Below are positions 32,050 through 40,192 of a DNA stretch of 48,238 nucleotides, piece by piece. Origin of the DNA: Chromatiales bacterium (GTDB taxonomy: Bacteria; Pseudomonadota; Gammaproteobacteria; Chromatiales; Chromatiaceae); assembly GCA_030145485.1 (NCBI GenBank), contig JAQYVP010000155.1:1-48238 (forward strand), written 5' to 3'. The position numbers and the translations under genes are program-made. Numbering within the stretch: the first letter of the stretch is position 1; each line of letters starts with the position of its first letter. A model generated the notes under the pieces. It worked only from the letters and a program-made list of their open reading frames with translations. It was not told where the DNA came from and ran no database searches.

Positions 32050-33321
32050 TCAGGATTTTGCACTGTTGCGTGGACGGCGGCGACGCCGACGCGTGCGGGT
32101 ATTCGGCTGATGCTTGTGGGTATCCGGGTGATCGACCTGATAGTCAGTCCACCATTGCGCCACTTCCTGCTCGATTTCACCGCAGTGTGCGCGCAGCAGC
32201 AGGAAATCATAGGCTGCACGAAAACGCTGGTGGGCAAACAGGCGATTCGGTCGCTTGCCGTTGCGATTGAAAAAACGCGGCTGCAACGACCAGATCTCAT
32301 TCATCATGATGGTATAGCGTTTATGAATCGGGATGACCTGAGCCTGGCTGGATAAAACTTTGGAGGCGGCGCGCTGAATAGCTGGAATAGCAGGCATTCC
32401 CTTGTCATCACGGTTGATCTCCGCCCGGGCGCGCAGCGGCTCCCACAACATCACCGCAAACAGGAATGCGGGAGTCACCGGCATCTCTTTGGCGATACGC
32501 TGATCGGTGTTCAGCAATCCCTGGTTAAGCATCTGTGCAGTTCGTTCAGAAAATTCGCCTTCAAGAGCAGCCGCCGTCTGCGGGAAAAGATGGGGCAACA
32601 GCTTGTATTTTTGTAATATGCGAAAACTGACATGCGCCTGTCCCGCCATCAAAAGCTTCAGTATTTCATCAAAAAGACGCGCATCCGGAACCCCGTCAAG
32701 CAATCCACCCAGCTCATAGATGGGTTTTGCAGTCTCTTCGGCAATTTCAAAATCCAGCTTTGCCGCAAAACGCGCGGCACGCAGCATGCGCACCGGATCT
32801 TCACGGTAACGGGTCTCAGGATCCCCAAGCAGGCGCAGCAGCCCCTCTTCAAGATCAGCGATGCCCCCCCAGTAGTCAACGATGGAGAAATCCGCGATAT
32901 TGTAATAGAGTGCGTTGACCGTAAAATCGCGTCTCAGCGCATCCTCTTCGAGGGTTCCATAGACGTTATCACGAAGAATCATGCCCTCATCACTTTGATG
33001 ATCACCGCTTTCAGCAGGCTCTCCTCCTCTGAAAGTCGCCACCTCGATGATTTCGCGTCCGAAAAAGACATGCGCAAGGCGAAAGCGGCGTCCGATCAGG
33101 CGGCAGTTGCGAAACAGTTTCTTGACCTCTTCCGGCTTCGCATCTGTTGCTATATCAAAATCCTTGGGACGGTGACCAAGCAGCAGATCACGCACAGCAC
33201 CGCCCACCAGGTGGGCCTCATAACCTGCATTGTGCAGACGGTAAAGCACCTTGACCGCATTTTTTGAGATATTCGACCGCGAAATATCATGTTTCGGACG
33301 AGGGATTATTGTTGGTTGAAT
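32050..33321 (-). CDS. pcnB: Poly(A) polymerase I, probable ATT start
   Basis: Adds A tails to RNA 3' ends, marking RNA for decay. Member of the class II nucleotidyltransferase family with LVGGAVRDLLLG, DFDIAT, and the RxxR-type FRNCRLIGRRFRLAHV; the C-terminus is Arg-rich (RTRRRRRRPRNSAKS), as in E. coli PAP I. No ATG or GTG is near the family start. In frame, AGGAAG with 6 nt of further spacer precedes ATT at 33321, opening IQPTIIPRPKHDISR, which aligns with the E. coli N-terminus TVIPREQHAISR. E. coli pcnB itself is known to use AUU. The alternative TTG at 33360 overlaps the orn stop and lacks a Shine-Dalgarno. Length 423 residues from ATT. Confidence 0.9.
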   Translation of the reverse strand: MQPTIIPRPKHDISRSNISKNAVKVLYRLHNAGYEAHLVGGAVRDLLLGHRPKDFDIATDAKPEEVKKLFRNCRLIGRRFRLAHVFFGREIIEVATFRGGEPAESGDHQSDEGMILRDNVYGTLEEDALRRDFTVNALYYNIADFSIVDYWGGIADLEEGLLRLLGDPETRYREDPVRMLRAARFAAKLDFEIAEETAKPIYELGGLLDGVPDARLFDEILKLLMAGQAHVSFRILQKYKLLPHLFPQTAAALEGEFSERTAQMLNQGLLNTDQRIAKEMPVTPAFLFAVMLWEPLRARAEINRDDKGMPAIPAIQRAASKVLSSQAQVIPIHKRYTIMMNEIWSLQPRFFNRNGKRPNRLFAHQRFRAAYDFLLLRAHCGEIEQEVAQWWTDYQVDHPDTHKHQPNTRTRRRRRRPRNSAKS

Positions 33322-33356
33322 AGTGCTCTTCCTGTGTTGATTGATTGCATCATGCG

Positions 33357-33899
33357 TCAAATAGTGAACACATGCTGACGATAATACTTGAGTTCTTCGA
33401 TCGAGTCATAGACATCATCCAGTGCCTGATGGCGCATGTTTTTCTGCATCGCCTCGGCGGTCTCAGGGTCCCAACGCCTGACAAGTTCCTTGATCGTACT
33501 GACATCGAGATTGCGGTAGTGGAAGTATCGCTCCAGAGTCGGCATCAGCCGCGCCATGAAACGGCGATCCTGGCAGATTGAATTGCCACACATGGGGGAC
33601 TCGCCCGCCGGCACGTGCTCTTTAATAAAATCCAGAGTCAGCTTCTCCGCCTGTTCCACGCTGTATTCACTACTATGAATTCGCTCTATCAGCCCCGATC
33701 CAGTGTGCGTGCGTGTATTCCACTCATCCATCGCCTCGATAACCGCAAGCGGCTGTTTGATCGCCACCACCGGGCCCTCGGCCACGGTTTCGAGCTGGGC
33801 ATCGGTGATCACTGTTGCAATCTCGATGATCAGATCCCTGTCTGTATCCAGACCGGTCATCTCCAGATCGATCCAGATCAGGTAATTTGGATTTTGCAT
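33357..33899 (-). CDS. orn: Oligoribonuclease
   Basis: A 3'-5' exoribonuclease that degrades RNA di- to pentanucleotides, including pGpG from cyclic-di-GMP breakdown. The 180-residue protein has the DEDDh motifs: [10 protein letters not shown] (Asp/Glu), [12 protein letters not shown] (Asp) and the C-terminal [14 protein letters not shown] with His and Asp. Size and layout are normal. It is directly upstream of pcnB in the same direction, placing two RNA-turnover enzymes in one transcript. A family B repeat ends immediately upstream. Confidence 0.97.
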   Translation of the reverse strand: MQNPNYLIWIDLEMTGLDTDRDLIIEIATVITDAQLETVAEGPVVAIKQPLAVIEAMDEWNTRTHTGSGLIERIHSSEYSVEQAEKLTLDFIKEHVPAGESPMCGNSICQDRRFMARLMPTLERYFHYRNLDVSTIKELVRRWDPETAEAMQKNMRHQALDDVYDSIEELKYYRQHVFTI

Positions 33900-33902
33900 G
33901 AT

Positions 33903-34105
33903 TTCTCTAGTAATCCTTTAGTGGCCAACATCTGTACATATAATCAAATTTCAATAATGACTCTCGCAAAGCTTCCGCATCCCTGCTCACGCCCCTGACC
34001 TACATCCATGTAGGCCAAGCTCGCCAAGAAAAACCTTTGCGCTCTTGGCGTCTTGGCGAGAGAAAATGTTTTTTATGCCTTGCCAGTCTGAGGCTTAGTC
34101 TCGCT
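33903..34105 (+). repeat. Family B modular repeat, copy 5
   Basis: Contains GTGGCCAACATCTGTAC, AATGACTCTCGCAAAGCTTC, TCGCCAAGAAAAACC, GCGAGAGAAAATG and CCAGTCTGAGGCTTAG to TCTCGC. It lies between orn and the A-type carrier gene. Confidence 0.85.
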
Positions 34106-34110
34106 TGGTA

Positions 34111-34144
34111 AAAAAAAACCGCATCCAAACGATGCGGTTTTTTG
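34111..34144. terminator. Bidirectional rho-independent terminator
   Basis: Stem AACCGCATC / GATGCGGTT (9 bp) with a CAAAC loop, A8 on the left and a T-run on the right. It lies 19 nt beyond the stop of the A-type carrier gene. Confidence 0.93.
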
Positions 34145-34162
34145 ACATATAATGGCAGGGTA

Positions 34163-34567
34163 TCAGGAACAGCCGCCGCCCTGCGCCTGGGATGAACCGC
34201 ATGTTCCGCATCCACCGCCGCCGCTGGCTGCAGGCTGTATATTGTTGAATACAAAGCTGGCTTCGCCATTTCCACGATCGACAAAATCGATCTCGACGCC
34301 GCGCAGATGCTCCAGGGTACCGTCATCGACGATCACCTTGAAACTGTCATAGTCACGCACACTGTCATTTCCATTCAACTGATCGGTAAAACTCATGCCG
34401 AAATTGATGCCGCTGCATCCACCCGGAGTTGCATAAACGCGCACACCGGCAATGTCATCTTCGATCTGGGTCAGCAGTTCGGACATTTTTCCCTGTGCTG
34501 TCTCAGTCAGACTCAAATCGCTGTTTGACAATAAATTCTGTGCTTCACTCATCTGTACTTCACTCAT
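34163..34567 (-). CDS. A-type Fe-S cluster carrier (HesB/IscA family)
   Basis: A 134-residue protein of the IscA/ErpA family, which delivers iron-sulfur clusters to target proteins. Cys51 in GGCSG is the first ligand position. The C-terminus has CGTCGSSQAQGGGCS (Cys120, Cys123, and an additional Cys133) instead of the standard CGCG. FSF-like FGMSF and NGEASFVFNNIQP fit the family. The relaxed CxxC plus Gly-rich tail is a recognised variant in some sulfur-oxidising gammaproteobacteria by my recollection, but its effect on ligation is unclear. GGGAGAG precedes ATG 34567. Neighbours are not isc or suf genes. Confidence 0.87.
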   Translation of the reverse strand: MSEVQMSEAQNLLSNSDLSLTETAQGKMSELLTQIEDDIAGVRVYATPGGCSGINFGMSFTDQLNGNDSVRDYDSFKVIVDDGTLEHLRGVEIDFVDRGNGEASFVFNNIQPAASGGGGCGTCGSSQAQGGGCS

Positions 34568-34750
34568 TCGAAATCTCTCCCACGAGAATCAGAGACAAGT
34601 CTTAATTATACCACTCACTACAAATTTATTGCTATTAATTTTTTTTACAACATATTGTCCCCTTATCCGGTCTATAATAGTGACGAATCTTTATGGATAT
34701 AGTCGACAGAAAGCTATATCTATCAATTATAAAAGCATTGGAGGAATCAC

Positions 34751-35182
34751 ATGCGTCTGCTTACAGCTATTCTTGTTCTCTTGACCAGTAGTGCGGTTTT
34801 TGCTGAAAACAGCACAAAGGTTGATGGATACACCATTCACCACAACATCATCACCACAGACTTTCTCAGTGACGATGTCGCTCGAAGCTATGGCATCATC
34901 CGCAGCAAAAACAGGGCCATGCTAAATGTTTCCGTTATCAAGGATAAGGCAGGCACGACTGGCACCCCTGTCAGCGCCCATATACAGGCCAATATGACAA
35001 ACATCTACGGGCAGCAGCGTGGTCTCAACTTGCGTGAAATCCACGAAGCTGACGCCATCTATTACATTGGGAACTTTCTGGTGCGCAACGGAGAAACTCT
35101 CAATTTTCACCTCGACGTCAAGCCCGAAGGAGAGAGCAAATACTCCCCCGCAGCTTTCAGCGAAGAATTCTTTATTGATTAA
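34751..35182 (+). CDS. DUF4426 exported protein
   Basis: A 143-residue protein with an 18-residue signal peptide (LLTAILVLLTSSAVFA, cut before ENS). The mature part fits DUF4426: HHNIITTDFLSDDVARSYGI, LNVSVIKDKAG, ANMTNIYGQQRGLNLREI and FHLDVKPEG. No function is established for the family. GGAGG is 6 nt before the ATG. TATAAT at 34673-34678 is a plausible -10. The gene stands alone, convergent with the SafE-like gene. Confidence 0.87.
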   Translation: MRLLTAILVLLTSSAVFAENSTKVDGYTIHHNIITTDFLSDDVARSYGIIRSKNRAMLNVSVIKDKAGTTGTPVSAHIQANMTNIYGQQRGLNLREIHEADAIYYIGNFLVRNGETLNFHLDVKPEGESKYSPAAFSEEFFID

Positions 35183-35193
35183 TTAAAGACAGG

Positions 35194-35264
35194 AACCACG
35201 GAACACACCGAATACACGGAAACAAAACATAATAGTTCCGTGTCCGTCCCTGTGTTCCGTGGTT
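35194..35264. repeat. Family A-type hairpin (CACGGAACAC variant)
   Basis: AACCACGGAACACACCG and TACACGGAA pair with TTCCGTGTCCGT and TGTGTTCCGTGGTT. Located 12 nt after the DUF4426 stop. Confidence 0.8.
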
Positions 35265-35332
35265 AAAAAGAGACCCTGCGACTTTGCGAAACGCCGCAAC
35301 TGCTTCAGACGGGAAAACCGGGATGAATGTTT

Positions 35333-35406
35333 AACCGCAGATGAACACGAATGCACACAGATATTTCGATATCTTTTAATCTGCGTTTATCTGTGTGCAT
35401 CTGTGG
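35333..35406. repeat. Family A-type hairpin (CACAGATG variant), second copy
   Basis: AACCGCAGATGAACACG and TGCACACAGAT pair with ATCTGCGTTTATCTGTG and TGCATCTGTGG. Matches 31474-31549 throughout. It follows 35194-35264 in the same convergent gap. Confidence 0.85.
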
Positions 35407-35435
35407 AAAAAAATTTATTATTGATTGGTTTCCAA

Positions 35436-36110
35436 TCAGACCGCTCCAAATCCGCGATAGAGGGTATAGAGTCCGAACACAGTCAGACCGATACCTGCTG
35501 CTGAACGCACGGATGAACGCTGCATGAAGGGCACAAACTCCCCTGCCAGCAACCCGGTTGCGATCAGATTCGGCAGGGTGCCGAGGCCGAAAGCCAGCAG
35601 CAGCAGCGAGCCGTTGACGGCGCTGCCCGAACCCAGCGCCCAAATCAGCATGCTGTAGACCAGGCCGCAGGGCAGCCAGCCCCACAACATACCGAGCACA
35701 AATCCCTGGCTGCTGTTTTTTACCGGCAATAACTTGCGTCCATAGGGCTCGATGAGCTTCCACAATGCGCCGCCGGCTGACTCGATATGACGCAGCACCC
35801 CGCTCCACCCTCCCAGGTAGAGCCCCATCAGTATCATCATTATGCCAGCGATCAGCGCCAGCGAAACCTGCATCCATTGCACCGGCATCAAACCTGTAGA
35901 GAACTGGCCAATACCACCAAACAACGCCCCGGCAATGACATAGGAGAGCACGCGCCCGCCGTTATAGCTCAGTAGCAGCGGCAGCCGTTTTTGCTGCTGT
36001 GGCATCGCCAGCGACAGCGCCCCGACTATGCCGCCGCACATGCCGACACAGTGAACCCCGCCAAGCAGTCCCGCTGTAAATGCGGATCCCAGTTGCAGCC
36101 ACTCAAACAT
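35436..36110 (-). CDS. SafE/TauE-like (DsbD_2-type) membrane transporter
   Basis: A 224-residue inner-membrane protein with six hydrophobic helices. The first is marked by GVHCVGMCGG, a Cys-containing signature of the UreH/DsbD_2-type family often annotated as sulfite exporter TauE/SafE; the fourth has WGWLPCGLVYSML. The paired cysteines suggest a role in metal (copper/nickel) movement or thiol transfer, and such genes often go with cytochrome oxidase assembly (ccoGHIS); the assignment to sulfite export is not established. The start lies 8 nt inside the permease gene end. Confidence 0.8.
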   Translation of the reverse strand: MFEWLQLGSAFTAGLLGGVHCVGMCGGIVGALSLAMPQQQKRLPLLLSYNGGRVLSYVIAGALFGGIGQFSTGLMPVQWMQVSLALIAGIMMILMGLYLGGWSGVLRHIESAGGALWKLIEPYGRKLLPVKNSSQGFVLGMLWGWLPCGLVYSMLIWALGSGSAVNGSLLLLAFGLGTLPNLIATGLLAGEFVPFMQRSSVRSAAGIGLTVFGLYTLYRGFGAV

Positions 36111-37668
36111 GTTTGTGCGCCAGTGGAATACTACGCGCTGTCAGCCAGATCAACAGCAGCACCGGAATTCCAATGATTGCGGTGCCAAGAAAGAACAGTG
36201 AATAACCAACCTGGTCGACGATCTGCCCGGAATAGCCTCCCAACAACTTGGGGATAAGCGTCATCAATGAGCTGAAAATCGCATACTGTATGGCGGTAAA
36301 GGAGACGCTGGTAAGACTCGACAGCCAGGCAATAAATGCAGCAACAGCCAGGCCGCCGCTGAGATTGTCCGCTGCAATGACTACCGTCAGCAGCCATACA
36401 TCGCCGCTATTTTGCGCCAGCAGCATGAATAGTAAATTTGTCGCGGCAGTCAGCACGGCGCCGGTAAATAGAATCTTCATGACGCCAAAACGCAGCGTCA
36501 GGAAACCACCGAGGAAACCGCCCAGGATAGTCATCCACAGGCCGAATACCTTGGTAACAGTCGCAATCTGCTCCTTGCTGAATCCCATATCCTGGTAAAA
36601 GACGTTTGAAATCACACCCATCACAATATCGGCTATGCGATAAAACCCCACCAGCAGCAGGATCAGTACGGCGGCGCGGCCATAACGGTGAAAAAAATCG
36701 GCAACCGGTTCGATATAGGTTTCACGCACCATGCCGCGGTTGGCGATGCCCACCAGAACTGCGAGATAAGCCATGCCCAGCGCAGTGACGAGTGAAATCA
36801 ACAGGCGGCCGATCTCCAGCAGAAAGGCAGCCAGGCCATTGTTGAAATGCAGGCTCTGCTGAATCCACAGTTTGCCTGAATCGACCACACCAGAGAGAGT
36901 GACGAATGTCGTAATAAAGGCAATCACGACGAGGATAAACAGCCCCAGAAACCGCACGTAGTCGACAGCGTGATGCAGATAACTGGAAGTGCGGCTGGTC
37001 TGCGGCTCTCTGATTACCAGCGTCGTTGCAACACCAATCAACATCGCGCCCGCCATACAGAGATAGGTTTGTTGCCAGGCGGTATAACTATAGGATCCCA
37101 TATCGGAACCAAACCATGCGGCGAGATAGAGCGCCATGGCGCCGGCAACGACCATACCGATGCGGTAACCGGCAACATAGGTCGACGACAGCAGAGCCTG
37201 CACATCATCCTCCGCCTCCTCGATGCGGTAGGCGTCAATAACGATATCCTGGGTGGCGGATGAGAAGCCCAGCATCACCGCGGCCATGGCCATGGCTGTC
37301 AACGCAGCATCTCCCGTCGACGGATCATTCATGGACATCCATACAATCGCCGAAATCACAGCAAATTGAGACAGCAGCAGCCAGCTGCGGCGGCGACCCA
37401 GCAGCGCCGTCAGCACAGGCAACGGAAGCTTATCCACCAGCGGCGCCCACACGAACTTGAAGGAGTAGCCCAGCGCCGCCCAGCTGAAATAGGTGACCGC
37501 ACTGCGTTCCAGCCCGGCTTCGCGCAGCCACAAAGAGAGGGTCGAAAAGATAAGCAGAATCGGCAGACCGGCAGAAAAGCCGAGAAACAGCATCGCCAGC
37601 ACCTTCTGCCAGTTTGCCTTCAGCAGAATGAGCCAGTCGCTGTCGTTGACATGATTGAGTAGATGCAT
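36103..37668 (-). CDS. ampG: AmpG-family MFS permease
   Basis: A 521-residue major facilitator with about 14 hydrophobic segments. The start LFLGFSAGLPILLIFSTLSLWLREAG and the DIVIDAYRIEE block are characteristic of AmpG, the importer of anhydro-muropeptides for cell-wall recycling. The N-terminal half also has WAPLVDKLPLP and GRRRSW. The length is somewhat above E. coli AmpG (491). Co-translated with the SafE-like gene (8 nt overlap), an unrelated function, so the link is probably only transcriptional. Confidence 0.9.
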   Translation of the reverse strand: MHLLNHVNDSDWLILLKANWQKVLAMLFLGFSAGLPILLIFSTLSLWLREAGLERSAVTYFSWAALGYSFKFVWAPLVDKLPLPVLTALLGRRRSWLLLSQFAVISAIVWMSMNDPSTGDAALTAMAMAAVMLGFSSATQDIVIDAYRIEEAEDDVQALLSSTYVAGYRIGMVVAGAMALYLAAWFGSDMGSYSYTAWQQTYLCMAGAMLIGVATTLVIREPQTSRTSSYLHHAVDYVRFLGLFILVVIAFITTFVTLSGVVDSGKLWIQQSLHFNNGLAAFLLEIGRLLISLVTALGMAYLAVLVGIANRGMVRETYIEPVADFFHRYGRAAVLILLLVGFYRIADIVMGVISNVFYQDMGFSKEQIATVTKVFGLWMTILGGFLGGFLTLRFGVMKILFTGAVLTAATNLLFMLLAQNSGDVWLLTVVIAADNLSGGLAVAAFIAWLSSLTSVSFTAIQYAIFSSLMTLIPKLLGGYSGQIVDQVGYSLFFLGTAIIGIPVLLLIWLTARSIPLAHKHV

Positions 37669-37722
37669 AAATCGAGGTGCAATGCGCTCCGCTTATTGAC
37701 ACCCTACGGTTTTAAAAAAATG

Positions 37723-37791
37723 AACCACGGAACACACGGACGTCACGGAAATATTATTGATTGTTTCCGTGTATTCAGTGTGTTTCATGGT
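37723..37791. repeat. Family A-type hairpin (CACGGAACAC variant)
   Basis: AACCACGGAACACACGG and CGTCACGGAA pair with TTTCCGTGTATTCAGTG and GTTTCATGGT. Located between the ccmI stop and the ampG start. Confidence 0.8.
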
Positions 37792-37800
37792 AAAAAATCT

Positions 37801-37865
37801 TTTGTAGGGTGGTATAAGCGATAGCGCATCCTGCCATGGCATTAGCCGGGTGCGATGACACAAAG
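37801..37865. repeat. GTAGGGTG...GCGATAGCGCAT repeat, partial
   Basis: GTAGGGTGGTATAAGCGATAG resembles, in reverse complement, the CTATCGCTTATTACGCCCTAC end of the repeat at 42186-42263. A further fragment (ATGCGCTCCGCTTATTGAC) is at 37682-37700. Confidence 0.55.
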
Positions 37866-37875
37866 CCATTTCTCC

Positions 37876-39168
37876 TTACCTGGCATCGCTGATAACCAGC
37901 GTAACCTCTTCTTTGGTGCCCGAGCTGACAGTGACTGTCTCGGAGATAAAGTCACTCCCCTGCGGTGTTGCAGTTCCGCTCGCAGAGATCTTTGCGCTGA
38001 TGGTCACCTGCCCTGCAGATGAGAGTTTCGCTTGTGGCGTCATTGCCATGCTGTCATCGAGCGTCACTTCAAGCGGCAGTTCATTCACCTTGTGGCGGGA
38101 TGCGGCAAGCGGCATCGGAGATCCATTGGCTGCCTTGGCAAAAACAAATACCGTATCTTCAGCTGAGAATACCCCCGTCAGCACAGGATCCAGTGACACC
38201 TTGACCCTGATTGCCACCTTTGCTGGCGTCTGTGGTTGAGACTGTGATTGTGGTTGTGCCTGCGGTGACGCTATCTGCGGCAATGGCGCCGGTTGCATCT
38301 GCGATTGTGCAAACTCCAGCTTCACACCGGCCTTGGTTGCCGCCGCCTGCATTCTGGAGCGCAGCTCCTGTTGGTCCGCAGGTTTAAGGGTGGGCTCGGC
38401 TTTACCCCAATGCAGCAGCGCCAGTTTGTAGTCGCCGCGCTCTTCAGCAGCAATGCCGGCCAGCCACAGCGCCGTGGTGCTGGTCGGATCCAGCTCCAGC
38501 GCCCTGTTGACAAGGTGTTCCGGCCTGCCGCCGATTTTTCCATTCTGCGCCATGGCGACGGCATTGGCGAGCGCCAGCATCACCGGCGGGTTGTCCGGCT
38601 GCAGCTTGTCGACAACTTCGAACGCCTTGACTGCATCACCGTATTTACCCATGCTCATGAGGCTGCGGCCAAGCAGGAACCACCCCTCGGCATTTTCAGG
38701 CTCCTGCTTGAGGCGCTCGGCCAGGCTCTGCACCATCTGCTCGACAGATTGCTGTCCCTCAGCCTCGCCGTGGCCGCTTGCGGCCTGCTGCTGCGCCGTA
38801 GCGCCGTTGATCAGTTGCGGAGAACCGATGGCGAAGTAGAGACCCAGCGTCAAAACCGGCAGCAATACACCGATGGCGGCCACACCCAGGGCGCCGGCAG
38901 TCGCAGAGGATTTCTGTTCCGTACCCTCACTCTGCAACTCGTCCGCCAGGGTCTTCTCCACCTCTGTTTTGACCTGCTGAAACTCTTCGTCAGAGATTTC
39001 CGCCGCCTTGTTTTCGGCTTCGAGTTCACTCAGACGCTCCCTGGCGATCTCAAGATTCTGCTGATTACGGTCAATCCCGACGCCACTTGTTTTTCTCAGC
39101 AATGGCCAGGCAAGCCCCGCCAACGCCGCCAGCAGCATCAGGGCGGTTACTATCCAGAAAGTTGTCAT
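37876..39168 (-). CDS. ccmI: Cytochrome c maturation protein CcmI
   Basis: Part of the haem-ligation module of system I cytochrome c biogenesis, where it holds apocytochrome c through its periplasmic TPR domain. The 430-residue protein has an N-terminal helix (about 5-24), a cytoplasmic heptad segment (about 30-85), a second helix (about 93-115), TPR repeats (about 140-290) and a C-terminal beta-rich domain (about 330-430) after a Pro/Gln-rich linker (QPQSQSQPQTP). The fused form with both CcmI1 and TPR portions is the usual gammaproteobacterial type. Overlaps the ccmH stop by 4 nt; last gene of the operon. Confidence 0.95.
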   Translation of the reverse strand: MTTFWIVTALMLLAALAGLAWPLLRKTSGVGIDRNQQNLEIARERLSELEAENKAAEISDEEFQQVKTEVEKTLADELQSEGTEQKSSATAGALGVAAIGVLLPVLTLGLYFAIGSPQLINGATAQQQAASGHGEAEGQQSVEQMVQSLAERLKQEPENAEGWFLLGRSLMSMGKYGDAVKAFEVVDKLQPDNPPVMLALANAVAMAQNGKIGGRPEHLVNRALELDPTSTTALWLAGIAAEERGDYKLALLHWGKAEPTLKPADQQELRSRMQAAATKAGVKLEFAQSQMQPAPLPQIASPQAQPQSQSQPQTPAKVAIRVKVSLDPVLTGVFSAEDTVFVFAKAANGSPMPLAASRHKVNELPLEVTLDDSMAMTPQAKLSSAGQVTISAKISASGTATPQGSDFISETVTVSSGTKEEVTLVISDAR

Positions 39169-39641
39169 GACTCTTTTTTCTCCAGCATGTGACGCGCCTG
39201 TTCGAGGCTCTGCTCATCGACAGGGTCTGTTTCGGATGACTGGTTGCGTCGCGTCCGGCCAATACGCCACAGCACCACGAACGCAATCAGCAAAAACAGC
39301 AGGGGACCCACCCACAAAAACAGCGTGGTGGCCTTGACGGGGGGGCGATAGAGGACGAAGTCGCCGTAGCGATCGACCATCCACTTCACAACCTCATCTT
39401 CGCTCTTGCCCTGTTTGACCTGCTCATAGGCCTTTTTGCGCAAGTCCTGGGCCAACTCGGCATTGGAGCCTGCAATGTTCTGATTCTGACACACCAGGCA
39501 GCGCAACTCCTCGGTCAGCTTGTGGTATATCCGCTCCTGCTCGGGAGTCTCGAAGGTATAGGTCTCGATCCCTGCAAACAGCGGGAGCGTGAAAATAAGC
39601 AGCAGCAGAGCCAGCGGCAATTGATACAACATTCTGTTCAT
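39165..39641 (-). CDS. ccmH: Cytochrome c maturation protein CcmH
   Basis: Periplasmic thiol-disulfide protein that reduces the CXXCH cysteines of apocytochrome c. The 158-residue protein has a signal peptide or anchor at 1-23, then the active-site motif RCLVCQNQ (Cys48/Cys51), and a C-terminal membrane helix (about 108-130). It is the short CcmH (CcmL/CycL) form without TPR domain, complementing the separate ccmI gene. ATGA overlap with ccmG upstream and with ccmI downstream. Confidence 0.97.
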   Translation of the reverse strand: MNRMLYQLPLALLLLIFTLPLFAGIETYTFETPEQERIYHKLTEELRCLVCQNQNIAGSNAELAQDLRKKAYEQVKQGKSEDEVVKWMVDRYGDFVLYRPPVKATTLFLWVGPLLFLLIAFVVLWRIGRTRRNQSSETDPVDEQSLEQARHMLEKKES

Positions 39642-40192
39642 GATTCAGCCTCCAATTTGCTCAAAAATGCGAGCAATTCATCGACACTATTCTGTGGTTT
39701 TTCATCAGGAGAGTCGTTGATCGGGCCGATCACCTTACGGCGAATCACACCGGCTTTATCGATGATGAAGGATTCCGGAACCCCGTAAACTCCATACTCG
39801 ATACCAATATCCCCTTCCGGGTCCATGACGCTGGTGACATAAGGGTTGCCGAACTGCTGCAGCCAGGCTTTAGCGTCGGCCGGTTCATCTTTGTAGTTGA
39901 GGCCAACCACGACTATGCCGTGCTCCCTGGCCATGCGCGTCACCAGTTCATGCTCTGCGCGGCAGGAGAAGCACCAGGAAGCCCACACATTCAGTATCCA
40001 CACTTTGCCATTCATGTCACTTGCAGAGAACTGCTTCTCAGGAACATGCAACTGCGGAGCGGTAAAGGCCGGAGCAAGTTTTCCAACCAGCGGTGAAGGC
40101 ACCTCTTTGGGATCCTGCCCCAACCCCTTCAGCAGCAGCGCCAGCAGCGCAGTAAAGAGCAGCAGCGGCAGAATATAGCGCATCGATTTCAT
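39638..40192 (-). CDS. ccmG: Thiol:disulfide interchange protein CcmG (DsbE)
   Basis: Membrane-anchored periplasmic thioredoxin that keeps CcmH or apocytochrome c reduced. The 184-residue protein has an N-terminal helix (about 6-22) and a thioredoxin fold with active site WASWCFSCRAEH (Cys74/Cys77) and the family acidic loop GVYGVPESFIIDKAG with cis-Pro. The dipeptide Phe-Ser between the cysteines is unusual (Pro-Thr in E. coli); it may tune redox potential. ATGA overlap with ccmF. Confidence 0.96.
   Translation of the reverse strand: MKSMRYILPLLLFTALLALLLKGLGQDPKEVPSPLVGKLAPAFTAPQLHVPEKQFSASDMNGKVWILNVWASWCFSCRAEHELVTRMAREHGIVVVGLNYKDEPADAKAWLQQFGNPYVTSVMDPEGDIGIEYGVYGVPESFIIDKAGVIRRKVIGPINDSPDEKPQNSVDELLAFLSKLEAES

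Noticed and set aside
32043-32300. 86-codon N-terminal extension of folK
   Set aside because: Lies wholly inside pcnB in another frame; family length and start fit GTG 32042.
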